From: JAIBJN01 sp963775625
GTDB lineage: Bacteria > Actinomycetota > Thermoleophilia > Gaiellales > Gaiellaceae
Direction: 5' to 3'
DNA length: 64,000 bases
Assembly (NCBI GenBank): GCA_963775625.1
Contig: CAVZJM010000011.1
Location: 1 to 64,000 of the forward strand
This document shows positions 43,896 to 52,587 of this stretch, one piece after another (position 1 is the stretch's first letter; every line of letters starts with the position of its first letter). A model generated the notes under the pieces. It was not told the DNA's origin, searched no databases, and saw only the letters and a list, made by a program, of their open reading frames with translations. The position numbers and the translations under genes are program-made.

Positions 43896-45115
43896 CTCGA
43901 TGCGCGCGCGTTCAGTGCGCGACGGTGCGCAAGACCGAGCAGGCAACCTTGCACGAACCCGTCCGCCGCTCGGTCGATCCCGTACCTCGGAAGCGTCTTC
44001 CCGGAGTGCGCACCTGCCTCCCGCCAGTGCGAAGGCGCCCACTCCGCAACCAACCCCATCGCCTCCGCGAGCGCCTCGTGGGAACCGGCGGGCACGACGT
44101 AGCCGTTTACACCAGAATCGACGAGGTCATCGGCCGCCGCCACTTGATCGGTCGCGATCACCGGCAACCCGTGTGCCAGCCCCTCGTGTACGACGAGACC
44201 CCATGGTTCGAAGTGAGACGGCACCACGAGGATGTCGGCCTGCCGGTACAGCTCAGGCAGCGCCTCCTCGTCTGCGTATCCCAGGACGCGAATACGCGGA
44301 TCTTCCTGCGCCTCGCCCTCTACGTAGGAACGGAGCGGGCCGTCACCCGCCAGCCAGAGCTCTCCGCGATCGACACGACGGAAGGCGGCGAGCAACACGT
44401 CGATCCCCTTTCGCTCGATGAAACGCCCGACGAAGAGATAACGCGGCTGGCCCGGCACGATGAAGCCTGTACGTTCCAGTGGAGGATTCGGCCCCAGTGC
44501 GGTCAGTGGTGCGATGACCGTGCGGTTTGGGTCTGCGCCCAGCCGGACGACGTCACGGGCATGTCTCGAACCACCGGCGAGCCACGCATCGGCGGACCTG
44601 AAGAAGTACCGAACCCACGGCTCCGCGACACGCCTGGGCAGACTGCGTCTCTCGCGCGTGAACGTGTTCCACCACGGTACGACCGCCCAGCCGTAACGGG
44701 GCCGAGCGGCAAGAACGGCGATGTTCGCAGGCGAAGACCACACCCCGCCGCCGGCGGCCACGACGACATGCGGGGAAAAGCGACGCAGAGGGGCAAGCGG
44801 CCGCTTCGGCACGTACATGTAGGTGTCGAAGCGAGTCTTGAAGCCAGACCCCACGGCCATCCAAGACAGGTCAAGCGTCCAGGAGTCGAGCTGGAGGTGC
44901 TCCACGGGCAGGTCGGTTTCAACTCGCCATTTTCGGTCGCGCTCCATCGCAGTCTCGGTCACGAGCAGAAGTTCGATGTCCGACCGCTGCGCAAGCCGGC
45001 TCCAGAGGGGCCGCATGTAAGGGGTCACCGTGTTGATGACGACGGCGATACGCGTGGGGCTCCCCGACGATGCCTCTTGCGCGCGTCGGTCGGCACCCGC
45101 TGCCAATGCGCTCAC
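43892..45115 (-). CDS. Glycosyltransferase, GT4 family
   Basis: A 407-aa GT-B transferase. Start of the fold: IAVVINTVTPYMRPLWSRLA. The C-terminal domain has YLFVGRFIERKGIDVLLAAF, LWLAGDGPLRSYVEGEAQ, VLGYADEEALPELYRQADIL and the E-x7-E region PSHFEPWGLVVHEGLAHGLP followed by ATDQVAAADDLVDSGVNG. This is the canonical GT4 pattern. Start is GTG at 45115. Located 43 bases downstream of the GT2 gene on the same strand, so probably cotranscribed and adding successive sugars to the repeat unit. Confidence 0.9.
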   Translation of the reverse strand: MSALAAGADRRAQEASSGSPTRIAVVINTVTPYMRPLWSRLAQRSDIELLLVTETAMERDRKWRVETDLPVEHLQLDSWTLDLSWMAVGSGFKTRFDTYMYVPKRPLAPLRRFSPHVVVAAGGGVWSSPANIAVLAARPRYGWAVVPWWNTFTRERRSLPRRVAEPWVRYFFRSADAWLAGGSRHARDVVRLGADPNRTVIAPLTALGPNPPLERTGFIVPGQPRYLFVGRFIERKGIDVLLAAFRRVDRGELWLAGDGPLRSYVEGEAQEDPRIRVLGYADEEALPELYRQADILVVPSHFEPWGLVVHEGLAHGLPVIATDQVAAADDLVDSGVNGYVVPAGSHEALAEAMGLVAEWAPSHWREAGAHSGKTLPRYGIDRAADGFVQGCLLGLAHRRALNARASS

Positions 45116-45158
45116 GGGAACGCCCTCACGCGCGGAAACGGCGAGGAGCTGCTCAGCG

Positions 45159-46343
45159 TCAGACGTCGATCCATCGCCTCAGCGCGGCGGGATCCATGCG
45201 TTGCCTTGCCTTGGCAGCACGTCGCTTCCGGAGCGTCTCGGGCAGGATCCGAATGGTCATCGGAATGGCTTTCAGCGTCCTGGGCGAAAAGACCAGGCTA
45301 TGTCCAAGCACGGCAAGTTCCCGCGCGATGATGAACGGGGCGTCTCGGATGAAGTTGTACGCGTCCTCGTTCTTCAGCAGCAGTAGCCACTGATTCTTCA
45401 TGGCGTGCCTGCGAACCTGGTCGGTCTTCTCGGCCTGCTGGCGGTGAAACTCTCCGATCGCCTTCAGGTACGGCTTCGAGCCGAGACCGCGCGTCGTGCG
45501 AGCATGGTAGGCCACTGCCTTTGGCACATACCAACACTCCCAGCCGGCAAGTTGCACGCGCCAGGAGAGATCGTGATCTTCCTTGTGTGAGACGAAGTTC
45601 TCGTCGAGGTACTCGCCGTCGACCATGATTTCGTCGAGTGCTGCCCGGCGTAGCACAACCGCAGCTCCGTCCATTGCGAACACCTCACGCTCGGCATCGA
45701 ACTGCCCCACGTCGACCTCGCCTTCCCCACGCGCCTTGAGCCGCCGCTGGCGCGTGAGAATGAGCCCCGCGGAGTCGATAACGTTGGTGGCCTCACCACG
45801 TTCGAGGTCATAGCGGATCAACTTGCCGATGGCGGCTCCTGCTCGCGGGCGTCGATTGAAGAACTCTTGCAGGATCGGCATATACGTAGGTGACGGAAAG
45901 AGATCAGCGTTGCAGAGCATGACCAGGTCTCCAGTCGCACGTTCGATGCCGCGATTGATCGCCCGGGAGAAATCGCCTTCGAAACCCATCTCGACGATCG
46001 TGGTTCTCGGATCGGAAGCGTAGTCGCCGATCGCGCGTCGAACGTCCTGCTCCAGATCGTTGTTGATGATGATCACCTCGATGTCCGCGGCAGGATCCGT
46101 GAGGAACGTCGGCAGCGATGTCCGCAGGAGGTCGGCGTCACGGTGGGTGGGGATCAGCACGCTCACTCGGGACACGAGAGAGCCGCCGACACCGGATTCG
46201 CCGCTCGCTCGAGTGAGTTCGTCTGAGCTGCTGGTCTGTGCGCGTTCCAAGTCTTTGCTGTAGGGCCGCTGCGGAACGCCGGACTGTCGCAGTCTAATCG
46301 ACCGCTCCAGGCGCTTCGAGTGCAGCGCCTGGGTCTGATCCAT
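45159..46343 (-). CDS. Glycosyltransferase, GT2 family
   Basis: A 394-aa GT-A transferase. VSVLIPTHRDADLLRTSLP opens the nucleotide-binding fold, CNADLFPSPTYMPILQEFF carries the metal-binding D-x-D equivalent (NAD), and ENFVSHKEDHDLSWRVQLAG contains the E-D-x-D-L-x-x-R motif with the catalytic base. No large C-terminal membrane domain. The first 56 residues precede the fold and are polar, so the true start may be a later GTG near 46175 rather than ATG 46343. Probable rhamnosyl- or related transferase of the polysaccharide locus. GC content looks a little lower than in its neighbours by eye. Confidence 0.85.
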   Translation of the reverse strand: MDQTQALHSKRLERSIRLRQSGVPQRPYSKDLERAQTSSSDELTRASGESGVGGSLVSRVSVLIPTHRDADLLRTSLPTFLTDPAADIEVIIINNDLEQDVRRAIGDYASDPRTTIVEMGFEGDFSRAINRGIERATGDLVMLCNADLFPSPTYMPILQEFFNRRPRAGAAIGKLIRYDLERGEATNVIDSAGLILTRQRRLKARGEGEVDVGQFDAEREVFAMDGAAVVLRRAALDEIMVDGEYLDENFVSHKEDHDLSWRVQLAGWECWYVPKAVAYHARTTRGLGSKPYLKAIGEFHRQQAEKTDQVRRHAMKNQWLLLLKNEDAYNFIRDAPFIIARELAVLGHSLVFSPRTLKAIPMTIRILPETLRKRRAAKARQRMDPAALRRWIDV

Positions 46344-46396
46344 TCCTAGTCGATCAGGTAGGGGGACGGGGACCTCGAGCCCGCGACGTAGATGAC

Positions 46397-46555
46397 ATGA
46401 AGAGGTCTCCTCATTACGCTGTGAGGGTGGGATCGGGGAACGTTCGAGCGGCGACCGACACTGTCGGCTGCCGCTTCTGCGGCGCAGCGCTCGAGGTCAT
46501 CGAGCCAGGTGACGACGCACGCGAGCGGCTGGCCGCCGCGGGGAGAGCGGCGTGA
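46397..46555 (+). CDS. 52-aa zinc-knuckle peptide coupled to the cytidylyltransferase gene
   Basis: A short frame from ATG 46397 encodes 52 aa with a C-x-x-C-G knuckle in TVGCRFCGAALEVIEPG and a polar C-terminus. Its TGA (46553-46555) overlaps the GTG start of the cytidylyltransferase as GTGA, so they are translationally coupled. The CRFCGAxL motif resembles the N-terminal zinc site of nucleotide-sugar C-methyltransferases, but no methyltransferase body follows. It could be a true small protein partner, or the remnant of such an enzyme. Confidence 0.5.
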   Translation: MKRSPHYAVRVGSGNVRAATDTVGCRFCGAALEVIEPGDDARERLAAAGRAA

Positions 46556-47337
46556 AGGTCGTTATCTTCTGCGGCGGGCTGGGCGTCCGCATGGGCGAGG
46601 CGACGCAACGGATTCCAAAGCCGATGATCGCGGTTGGTACGCAGCCGATCCTTTGGCACCTCATGAAGTGGTACGCGTCCTGGGGCCACGCCGACTTCAT
46701 CCTCTGCCTCGGTCATCGTGCCGAGGTCGTCAAGGACTACTTCCTCGCATACAACGAGGCGCTCGCCAACGACTTCGTGCTTTCGAACGGCGGACGCGAC
46801 TTGGAGCTCCTCGGCTCGGACATCTCCAACTGGCGGATCACCTTCGTGGACACTGGCGTCCAGTCCTCGATCGGCGAGCGTCTGCGACGTGTCGGCCCGC
46901 ACATCGGAAGCGATCCATATTTCCTCGCGACCTACGGCGACGGCGTCACGGACGCTCCGCTGGACGAGATGATCGCCACGCTCGAGCGGAGCGGAAAGAC
47001 GGGACTGTTCATCTCGGTCAAGCCACGACTCGAGTACCACCTCGTCCACTCCGACGCCGAGGGCGTCGTGACCGCGATCGAGCAGCTCGCTCACGCGGAC
47101 GTACGCATCAACGGTGGGTTCTTCGTGTTCCGCCGTGACATCCTGGACGCGATCGAGCCTGGCGAGGAGCTGGTCGAGCAGCCGTTCGCGCGCCTGATCG
47201 AGCGAGGTGAGCTTCTCGCCTATCCGTACGACGGCTTCTGGGAACCGATGGACACGATGAAGGACAAGCAGCGGCTCGACGCTCTCCTCGAGAGTGGCGA
47301 TCCGCCGTGGAAACGAGACCGCCCTCCCGACGGCTGA
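46552..47337 (+). CDS. rfbF: Glucose-1-phosphate cytidylyltransferase-like nucleotidyltransferase
   Basis: A 261-aa sugar nucleotidyltransferase. VIFCGGLGVRMGEATQRIPK, then KPMIAVGTQPILWHLMKWYA follows the RfbF pattern, where CTP and glucose-1-phosphate give CDP-glucose. YFLATYGDGVTDAPLDEMIA holds the metal-binding Asp, and RINGGFFVFRRDILD and YPYDGFWEPMDTMKDKQ are also family-typical. GTG 46552 overlaps the zinc-knuckle frame. The next gene starts in the stop codon (TGATG), beginning a coupled cassette: cytidylyltransferase, deacetylase, 3,5-epimerase, oxidoreductase. No CDP-glucose 4,6-dehydratase is recognisable in the window. Confidence 0.87.
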   Translation: MKVVIFCGGLGVRMGEATQRIPKPMIAVGTQPILWHLMKWYASWGHADFILCLGHRAEVVKDYFLAYNEALANDFVLSNGGRDLELLGSDISNWRITFVDTGVQSSIGERLRRVGPHIGSDPYFLATYGDGVTDAPLDEMIATLERSGKTGLFISVKPRLEYHLVHSDAEGVVTAIEQLAHADVRINGGFFVFRRDILDAIEPGEELVEQPFARLIERGELLAYPYDGFWEPMDTMKDKQRLDALLESGDPPWKRDRPPDG

Positions 47338-47990
47338 TGCACGGCTTCTCTCTGGAGGCGCTGGCTCGCCCGATCGAGCGTGTTCTCGCGATCGGTTGCC
47401 ACGCCGACGACATCGAGATCGGCTGCGGGGGGACGCTGATCGCGTTGAGCCGCGCCCGCCCGGGCCTGGCGCTGACGTGGGTGGTGCTCGCGGCCCCCGG
47501 GGATCGGGCCGGCGAGGCGCGCGCGAGCGCAGGAGCGTTTCTCGCGGATGCGGGCGTGTCGGACATTCGGATTCACGAGTTCCGCGACGGCTTCCTCCCG
47601 TATGTCGGCGGTGAGGTCAAGGAGGTCTTCGAGGGATTGAAGGACGTTCGGCCGGACCTCCTCTTCACCCACACTCGACACGATCTCCACCAGGACCACC
47701 GCCTCGCATGCGAGCTGACCTGGAACACGTTTCGTGACCATCTCATCCTCGAGTACGAGATCCCGAAGTACGACGGCGACTTCGGATCGCCGAACGTCTT
47801 CGTTCCGCTCGAGGAGTCCCAGGTCGAGGAGAAGCTCCGCATTCTCCGCGACCACTATGCGAGCCAGCACGGCAAGCACTGGTTCGACGACGAGCTCTTT
47901 CGCGGACTCATGCGACTTCGCGGGATGGAGTCCGCGAGCCGCTACGCCGAGGCATTCACCTGCCGCAAGCTCACGCTCCTGGTCACATGA
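47337..47990 (+). CDS. PIG-L/LmbE family deacetylase
   Basis: A 217-aa zinc-dependent N-deacetylase. The metal site is in AIGCHADDIEIGCGGTL (the HxDD motif with Ala in place of Pro) and LFTHTRHDLHQDHRLACEL (H-x-x-D-H). PIG-L enzymes remove acetyl groups from N-acetylated sugars. ATG at 47337 shares a base with the cytidylyltransferase stop (TGATG), so translation is coupled and the substrate is probably an intermediate of the same sugar pathway. A longer frame starting at 47307 is less likely. Confidence 0.88.
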   Translation: MHGFSLEALARPIERVLAIGCHADDIEIGCGGTLIALSRARPGLALTWVVLAAPGDRAGEARASAGAFLADAGVSDIRIHEFRDGFLPYVGGEVKEVFEGLKDVRPDLLFTHTRHDLHQDHRLACELTWNTFRDHLILEYEIPKYDGDFGSPNVFVPLEESQVEEKLRILRDHYASQHGKHWFDDELFRGLMRLRGMESASRYAEAFTCRKLTLLVT

Positions 47991-48090
47991 CCTTCCGGAG
48001 ACGGTGATCGCTCGGGCCGGGCCGGTGTCCGGCGAGGCGAGCGCCGACCACGGGCTATCCTCGTCACAAGCTCGACGAAAGGAGCGATCG

Positions 48091-48687
48091 GTGGTCTTCA
48101 CCGAGACGAAACTCGCAGGGGCTTTCATCATCGACCTCGAACGGCGGGAGGACGACCGCGGATTCTTCGCACGGGCGTTCTGCCAGCACGAGTTCAGCGA
48201 CCACGGCCTGAAGCCGGTCATCGCACAGGCCAACATCGGCTACAACCGGCGGCGCGGTTGCCTGCGCGGAATGCACTTCCAGTATCCGCCTGCCCCCGAG
48301 ACGAAAGTCGTCCGGTGCACCCGCGGAGCCGTCCTCGACATCATCGTGGACCTCCGTCCCGAAAGCTCGACGTTTCTCGAACACATCTCGGTCGAGCTGA
48401 CGGCCGACAACCATCGCGCGATCTACATCCCTGAGCGGTTCGCGCACGGCTATCAGGCTCTCGAGGACGACACCGAGACGAGCTACCAGGTCGGTGAGTT
48501 CTACACGCCGGGCGCCGAGGGGGGGCTTCGCTACGACGATCCGGCTCTCGGGCTCAGTTGGCCCCTTCCCGTCAGCGAAATCTCCGAGAAGGATGCAGCT
48601 TGGCCGCTGCTCGCCGAGGCGGAACCGGAGGTTCGGCAGCGAATGGCCATCGACGCCGGCCGCGAGGCGGCCAGCACGGTCCGATGA
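48091..48687 (+). CDS. dTDP-4-dehydrorhamnose 3,5-epimerase-family protein
   Basis: A 198-aa cupin of the RfbC family. Conserved elements are LERREDDRGFFARAFC, ANIGYNRRRGCLRGMHFQYP (catalytic His), KVVRCTRGAVLDIIVDLRPE (Lys and Asp) and AIYIPERFAHGYQALEDDTE. The active-site set looks complete, so 3- or 3,5-epimerisation of a 4-keto sugar is likely. Neighbours suggest the substrate is CDP-linked rather than dTDP-linked, which is inference. GTG at 48091 follows AAAGGAG. The stop overlaps the ATG of the next gene. Confidence 0.88.
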   Translation: MVFTETKLAGAFIIDLERREDDRGFFARAFCQHEFSDHGLKPVIAQANIGYNRRRGCLRGMHFQYPPAPETKVVRCTRGAVLDIIVDLRPESSTFLEHISVELTADNHRAIYIPERFAHGYQALEDDTETSYQVGEFYTPGAEGGLRYDDPALGLSWPLPVSEISEKDAAWPLLAEAEPEVRQRMAIDAGREAASTVR

Positions 48688-50009
48688 TCATCGTCGACCA
48701 GGCATTGCGCGCCCGGGAGCAGGAGGGTCGGCCAATTCGGGTCGGGCTGCTCGGCGCCGGTTTCATGGCTCAGGGCCTCGCGAACCAGATTCGAAACAGC
48801 GTCCCGGGAATGGACGTTGTCGCTGTCCACGGCCGTCGTCCCGACAAGGCGCTCGGTGTCTTCCGCTATGCGGGCGACGACGACGCGGTCGTCGTGTCCA
48901 GCCTCGGCGACTTCGAGGACGCGGTGAGGGCGGGGAGCTCGGTCGTCACCGAGGACGCGTCTCTCCTCTGCCACTCCGAGCAGATCGACGCGATCATGGA
49001 CGTCACCGGCTCGGTCGAGTTCGGGGCCAGGGTCGCGCTCGACGCCTTCGAGCACGGCAAGCACTTCATCGCCATGAACGCGGAGCTCGACGGGACCATC
49101 GGGCCGATCCTCCACACCCATGCGCGCAGGCACGGCGTCGAGTTCTCGGCCTGCGACGGGGACGAGCCGGGGCTGCAGATGAATCTCTATCGGTGGGTGC
49201 GGGGACTCGGGCTCGAGCCGAGAGTGATGGGGAACGTCAAGGGCTTGCAAGACCCGTACCGCAACCCGGAGACGCAAAGAGAGTTCGCGGAGAAATGGGG
49301 ACAGAACCCCGCGATGGTGACGTCGTTCGCGGATGGCTCGAAAATCAGCTTCGAGCAGACGATCGTCGCCAACGCGACGGGCGCCAAGGTCCTCCAGCGC
49401 GGCATGTCCCGCGGCACGCCCTTCGAGGGATCGCCCCTCGAGCTCCCTTCGCTGTACGACCTGGACGAGGTGCGAGCTCACGGCTCGATCGTCGACTACA
49501 CCGTCGGCCCCTCCTCCGTGAAGATCTTCTGCCTGGCCGAGCATGCGGATCCAAAGCAACGGCACTACCTGAGTCTCTACAAGATGGGCGAGGGGCCTCT
49601 CTATCCGTTCTGGGTCCCGTACCACCTGCCCCACTTCGAGGCGCCGAACGCGATCGCCAGGGTCGTCCTCTTCGGCGACAACCTCGCATCGCCCCTCGGG
49701 GGTCCCAGCGTGGAAGTGTGCGCCGTCGCCAAGCGCGACCTGCGTGCAGGTGAGACGCTGGATGAGTACGGCATGTTCATGACGTACGGCGAGGCAGCCA
49801 ACACCGATGAGATGTGCGCTCAGCGGTACCTGCCCGAGGGCCTCGTCGAGGGTTGCCGGCTGCTGCGGGACGTCGCGAAGGACGAGGTCGTGACCTACGA
49901 CGACGTCGAGTTGCCCGCCGGCCGAACGGCCGACAGGCTCCGCGCGGAGCAGTACCGGCATTTCGCCCGTGAGACATGGCTCGAGGAGTGCTTCCAGACG
50001 CCGGCCTGA
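48684..50009 (+). CDS. NAD(P)-dependent oxidoreductase with C-terminal SAF domain
   Basis: A 441-aa protein with a Rossmann N-terminus (VGLLGAGFMAQGLANQI), a homoserine-dehydrogenase-like middle (IMDVTGSVEFGARVALDA, HFIAMNAELDGTIGPI) and a C-terminal SAF region (AVAKRDLRAGETLDEYGMF, LLRDVAKDEVVTYDDVELPA). Proteins of this build occur in surface-sugar clusters and are not true homoserine dehydrogenases; their reaction is not established to my knowledge. ATG 48684 overlaps the epimerase stop (ATGA). It is last in the four-gene cassette, before a promoter-bearing gap. Confidence 0.82.
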   Translation: MIIVDQALRAREQEGRPIRVGLLGAGFMAQGLANQIRNSVPGMDVVAVHGRRPDKALGVFRYAGDDDAVVVSSLGDFEDAVRAGSSVVTEDASLLCHSEQIDAIMDVTGSVEFGARVALDAFEHGKHFIAMNAELDGTIGPILHTHARRHGVEFSACDGDEPGLQMNLYRWVRGLGLEPRVMGNVKGLQDPYRNPETQREFAEKWGQNPAMVTSFADGSKISFEQTIVANATGAKVLQRGMSRGTPFEGSPLELPSLYDLDEVRAHGSIVDYTVGPSSVKIFCLAEHADPKQRHYLSLYKMGEGPLYPFWVPYHLPHFEAPNAIARVVLFGDNLASPLGGPSVEVCAVAKRDLRAGETLDEYGMFMTYGEAANTDEMCAQRYLPEGLVEGCRLLRDVAKDEVVTYDDVELPAGRTADRLRAEQYRHFARETWLEECFQTPA

Positions 50010-50046
50010 CCGGCGCGCGGACGGCGCGAATGGATATTGACGGCGC

Positions 50047-50074
50047 TTGACTGTAGTCTCTAAGGGCCTAGACA
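50047..50074 (+). promoter_or_regulatory. Possible promoter for the UDP-xylose genes
   Basis: TTGACT (50047-50052), 16 bases, TAGACA (50069-50074). A second overlapping option is TTGACG (50037-50042), 18 bases, TAAGGG (50061-50066). Either would serve the GTG at 50107 with a short leader. Confidence 0.45.
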
Positions 50075-50106
50075 GGACCTCGGACACATCGGACTAGGGG
50101 TGCCGT

Positions 50107-51072
50107 GTGCCCACTGCGGTAGTGACGGGAGGAGCCGGGTTTCTCGGGTCGCACCTGAGTGACTTTCTGCTTCGTGATGGATATCGGGTCGTCTGTATCG
50201 ACAACCTCGATACTGGCTCGCTCGAGAACATTCAGCACATTCAGAACGGCTCGGATTTTCACTTCATCAACCACGACCTCACCGAGCCGCTCTTTCTCGA
50301 GGAGCCCGTGGACGTCGTGTTCCACCTGGCCAGCCCGGCCAGCCCGATCGACTACCTCCGCCTGCCCTTGCATACGCTCAAAGTGGGCTCGTACGGGACC
50401 CACCACATGCTCGGGCTCGCGAAGTTCAAACGTGCCCGGTTCCTGCTCGCGTCCACGAGCGAGGTCTACGGCGACCCACAGGTCCACCCGCAGCCCGAGA
50501 CGTACTGGGGCCATGTGAACTCGGTCGGGCCCCGCGGGGTCTACGACGAGGCGAAGCGGTACGCCGAAGCGCTCACGATGGCGTACCACCGCCAGCAGGG
50601 CGTGAACACCTGCATCGCGCGCATCTTCAACACCTACGGAGCGCGGATGCGCCGGCACGACGGACGCGCCATCCCCACGTTCCTCCGCCAGGCGATCGAG
50701 GGCAAGCCGCTCACGGTCTTCGGCGACGGCTCCCAGACTCGCTCCTTCTGCTACGTCGACGATCTCGTGCGCGGGCTCAGCCTGCTCGCCCAGAGCGAGG
50801 AGCACCTCCCGGTCAACCTCGGCAACCCGCAGGAGATGTCTCTGCTCGAGCTGGCCGAGAGCGTCATCCGCGTGACGGGCTCACAGAGCGAGATCGCCTA
50901 TGCTGCTTTGCCGATGGACGATCCACAGGTACGGCAGCCGGACATCACGCGGGCTCGGCAGGTCCTCGGCTGGCGCCCCGAGGTGGGGCTCGAGGAGGGC
51001 CTGCGGAGAGTTGTCGGCGGGCTCGTTGAGGTCAGCGCGGTACCCGACGCCCATCCGGCAGTTGGTCGATGA
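50107..51072 (+). CDS. uxs: UDP-glucuronate decarboxylase (UDP-xylose synthase)
   Basis: A 321-aa extended SDR. NAD binding is in VVTGGAGFLGSHLSDFLL, followed by VCIDNLDTGSLENIQHI, FHLASPASPIDY, ASTSEVYGDPQVHPQPETYW and the catalytic YDEAKRYAEAL. The PASP and EVYGDP blocks are specific to UXS. It converts UDP-glucuronate to UDP-xylose. GTG at 50107 is the start. The stop overlaps the next gene, UDP-glucose dehydrogenase (ATGA at 51069), so substrate maker and user are coupled. Confidence 0.93.
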   Translation: MPTAVVTGGAGFLGSHLSDFLLRDGYRVVCIDNLDTGSLENIQHIQNGSDFHFINHDLTEPLFLEEPVDVVFHLASPASPIDYLRLPLHTLKVGSYGTHHMLGLAKFKRARFLLASTSEVYGDPQVHPQPETYWGHVNSVGPRGVYDEAKRYAEALTMAYHRQQGVNTCIARIFNTYGARMRRHDGRAIPTFLRQAIEGKPLTVFGDGSQTRSFCYVDDLVRGLSLLAQSEEHLPVNLGNPQEMSLLELAESVIRVTGSQSEIAYAALPMDDPQVRQPDITRARQVLGWRPEVGLEEGLRRVVGGLVEVSAVPDAHPAVGR

Positions 51073-52439
51073 GAGAGCCGATCGGCGTTCTGGGCGCCGG
51101 GTGGGTGGGTCTCGTCACGGGCGCGTGCTTCGCCGATCTCGGGCACGAAGTGATCATTCGCGACGTCGACGCCGCGCGCATCGCCGAGCTCGAGGCTGGT
51201 CGAGTGCCGATACACGAGCCGGGTCTCGGAGATTTGCTCCACCGGAATCGCGAGCGCCTTCGGTTCACCACCAGCTCGGCTGAGGTGTTCGAAAGGGCTG
51301 GGCTTGCCTTCGTCTGTGTCGGGACTCCACCTACCTACTCAGGCGACGCGAATCTGAGTGCTGTGTGGCAGGTGGTCGACGAGCTGCCGGATGCCAGCGA
51401 CGGACTCCTGCTGATCATGAAAAGCACCGTTCCGCCCGGAACCGGCGAACGCGTGCGCGCATGGCTCGACGCCCGCGGGCTCTCCAAGATCGGCTACGTC
51501 TCGAATCCCGAGTTTCTCGCCGAGGGCACTGCAGTCGCCAACTTCAAGCGGCCCGATCGAATCGTCGTAGGGTCATTCCGGAGCGACGATGGCGGCCGGG
51601 TAGCAATGCTCCACGAGGAGCTCGGCGCGCCCATCGTTCACGCTGACGTCACATCGGCGGAGATGATCAAGTATGCGTCGAATGCCTTTCTCGCGACCAA
51701 GATCTCGTTCATCAACGAGATCGCCAACGTGTGCGAGGAGGTTGGAGCCGACGTCACGTTGGTGGCCGACGGAATGGGCCTCGACCAGCGCATCGGGCCT
51801 CACTTCCTCCAGGCCGGCATCGGGTACGGGGGCTCGTGTTTCCCCAAGGATGTCTCCGCCCTGAAGCAGCTTGCCGGCAACTCGGGCTACCACTTCCAGC
51901 TCCTGACGTCCGTGATCGAAGTCAACGAACTGCAGAAACGGCGAGTCGTCGGGAAGTTGCGAAAGCATCTCGGAAGCCTTCGCGGTCGAACGGTGGCGCT
52001 TCTCGGGCTCGCTTTCAAGCCCGATACGAACGACATTCGCGAGGCTTCGAGTCTCGTCTTGGCCTCGCGCCTGCTCGCCGAGGGGGCGCACGTCAAGGCG
52101 TGGGACCCTGTCGCGATCGAGGACGCGCGACCGCTCCTCGCAGGGGTTGAGCTCTGCGAGGACGTCCTCGAGGCAGTTTCCGGGGCGGACGCCGCAGTCA
52201 TCGTCACCGAGTGGGATGACCTGAAGGAACTGCCACGGCCCGAGGTTCGCACAGCCATGAACGCCCCCTTGATCGTTGACGGTCGCAACCTTCTCGATCC
52301 CGAGACGGTACGGCGGGCCGGCTTCACGTACGAGGGAATCGGCCGACCGTCCTGGCCCGTCGAAGAGCGGCCAGAGCCAGAACCGCTCGAACTCGCCAGA
52401 GAGTTGGCCCGCTCCCTCGCTGAAGTGCCGACGGGCTGA
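51069..52439 (+). CDS. ugd: UDP-glucose 6-dehydrogenase
   Basis: A 456-aa enzyme making UDP-glucuronate from UDP-glucose by two NAD-dependent oxidations. The NAD fold is GVLGAGWVGLVTGACFADLG, with KSTVPPGTGERVR, SNPEFLAEGTAVANF, the catalytic Cys in GIGYGGSCFPKDVSAL and FKPDTNDIREASSL. All key residues are present. It supplies the UDP-glucuronate for the upstream xylose synthase and perhaps for uronic acid in the polymer. ATG 51069 overlaps the uxs stop. Confidence 0.95.
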   Translation: MREPIGVLGAGWVGLVTGACFADLGHEVIIRDVDAARIAELEAGRVPIHEPGLGDLLHRNRERLRFTTSSAEVFERAGLAFVCVGTPPTYSGDANLSAVWQVVDELPDASDGLLLIMKSTVPPGTGERVRAWLDARGLSKIGYVSNPEFLAEGTAVANFKRPDRIVVGSFRSDDGGRVAMLHEELGAPIVHADVTSAEMIKYASNAFLATKISFINEIANVCEEVGADVTLVADGMGLDQRIGPHFLQAGIGYGGSCFPKDVSALKQLAGNSGYHFQLLTSVIEVNELQKRRVVGKLRKHLGSLRGRTVALLGLAFKPDTNDIREASSLVLASRLLAEGAHVKAWDPVAIEDARPLLAGVELCEDVLEAVSGADAAVIVTEWDDLKELPRPEVRTAMNAPLIVDGRNLLDPETVRRAGFTYEGIGRPSWPVEERPEPEPLELARELARSLAEVPTG

Positions 52440-52587
52440 CGCGGGGCGGCATCGATCGTCGCACTCATCGCGCGTCCACCACCACCCAGACCGTTACGAC
52501 TCCCGCCGCTTTCGAGTCTCATCGGTCTCGCCAGGGACGCGCAAGCATGAAGTCGGCCGCGGCGGCCGCCGCTACCGTTGAGGGACG

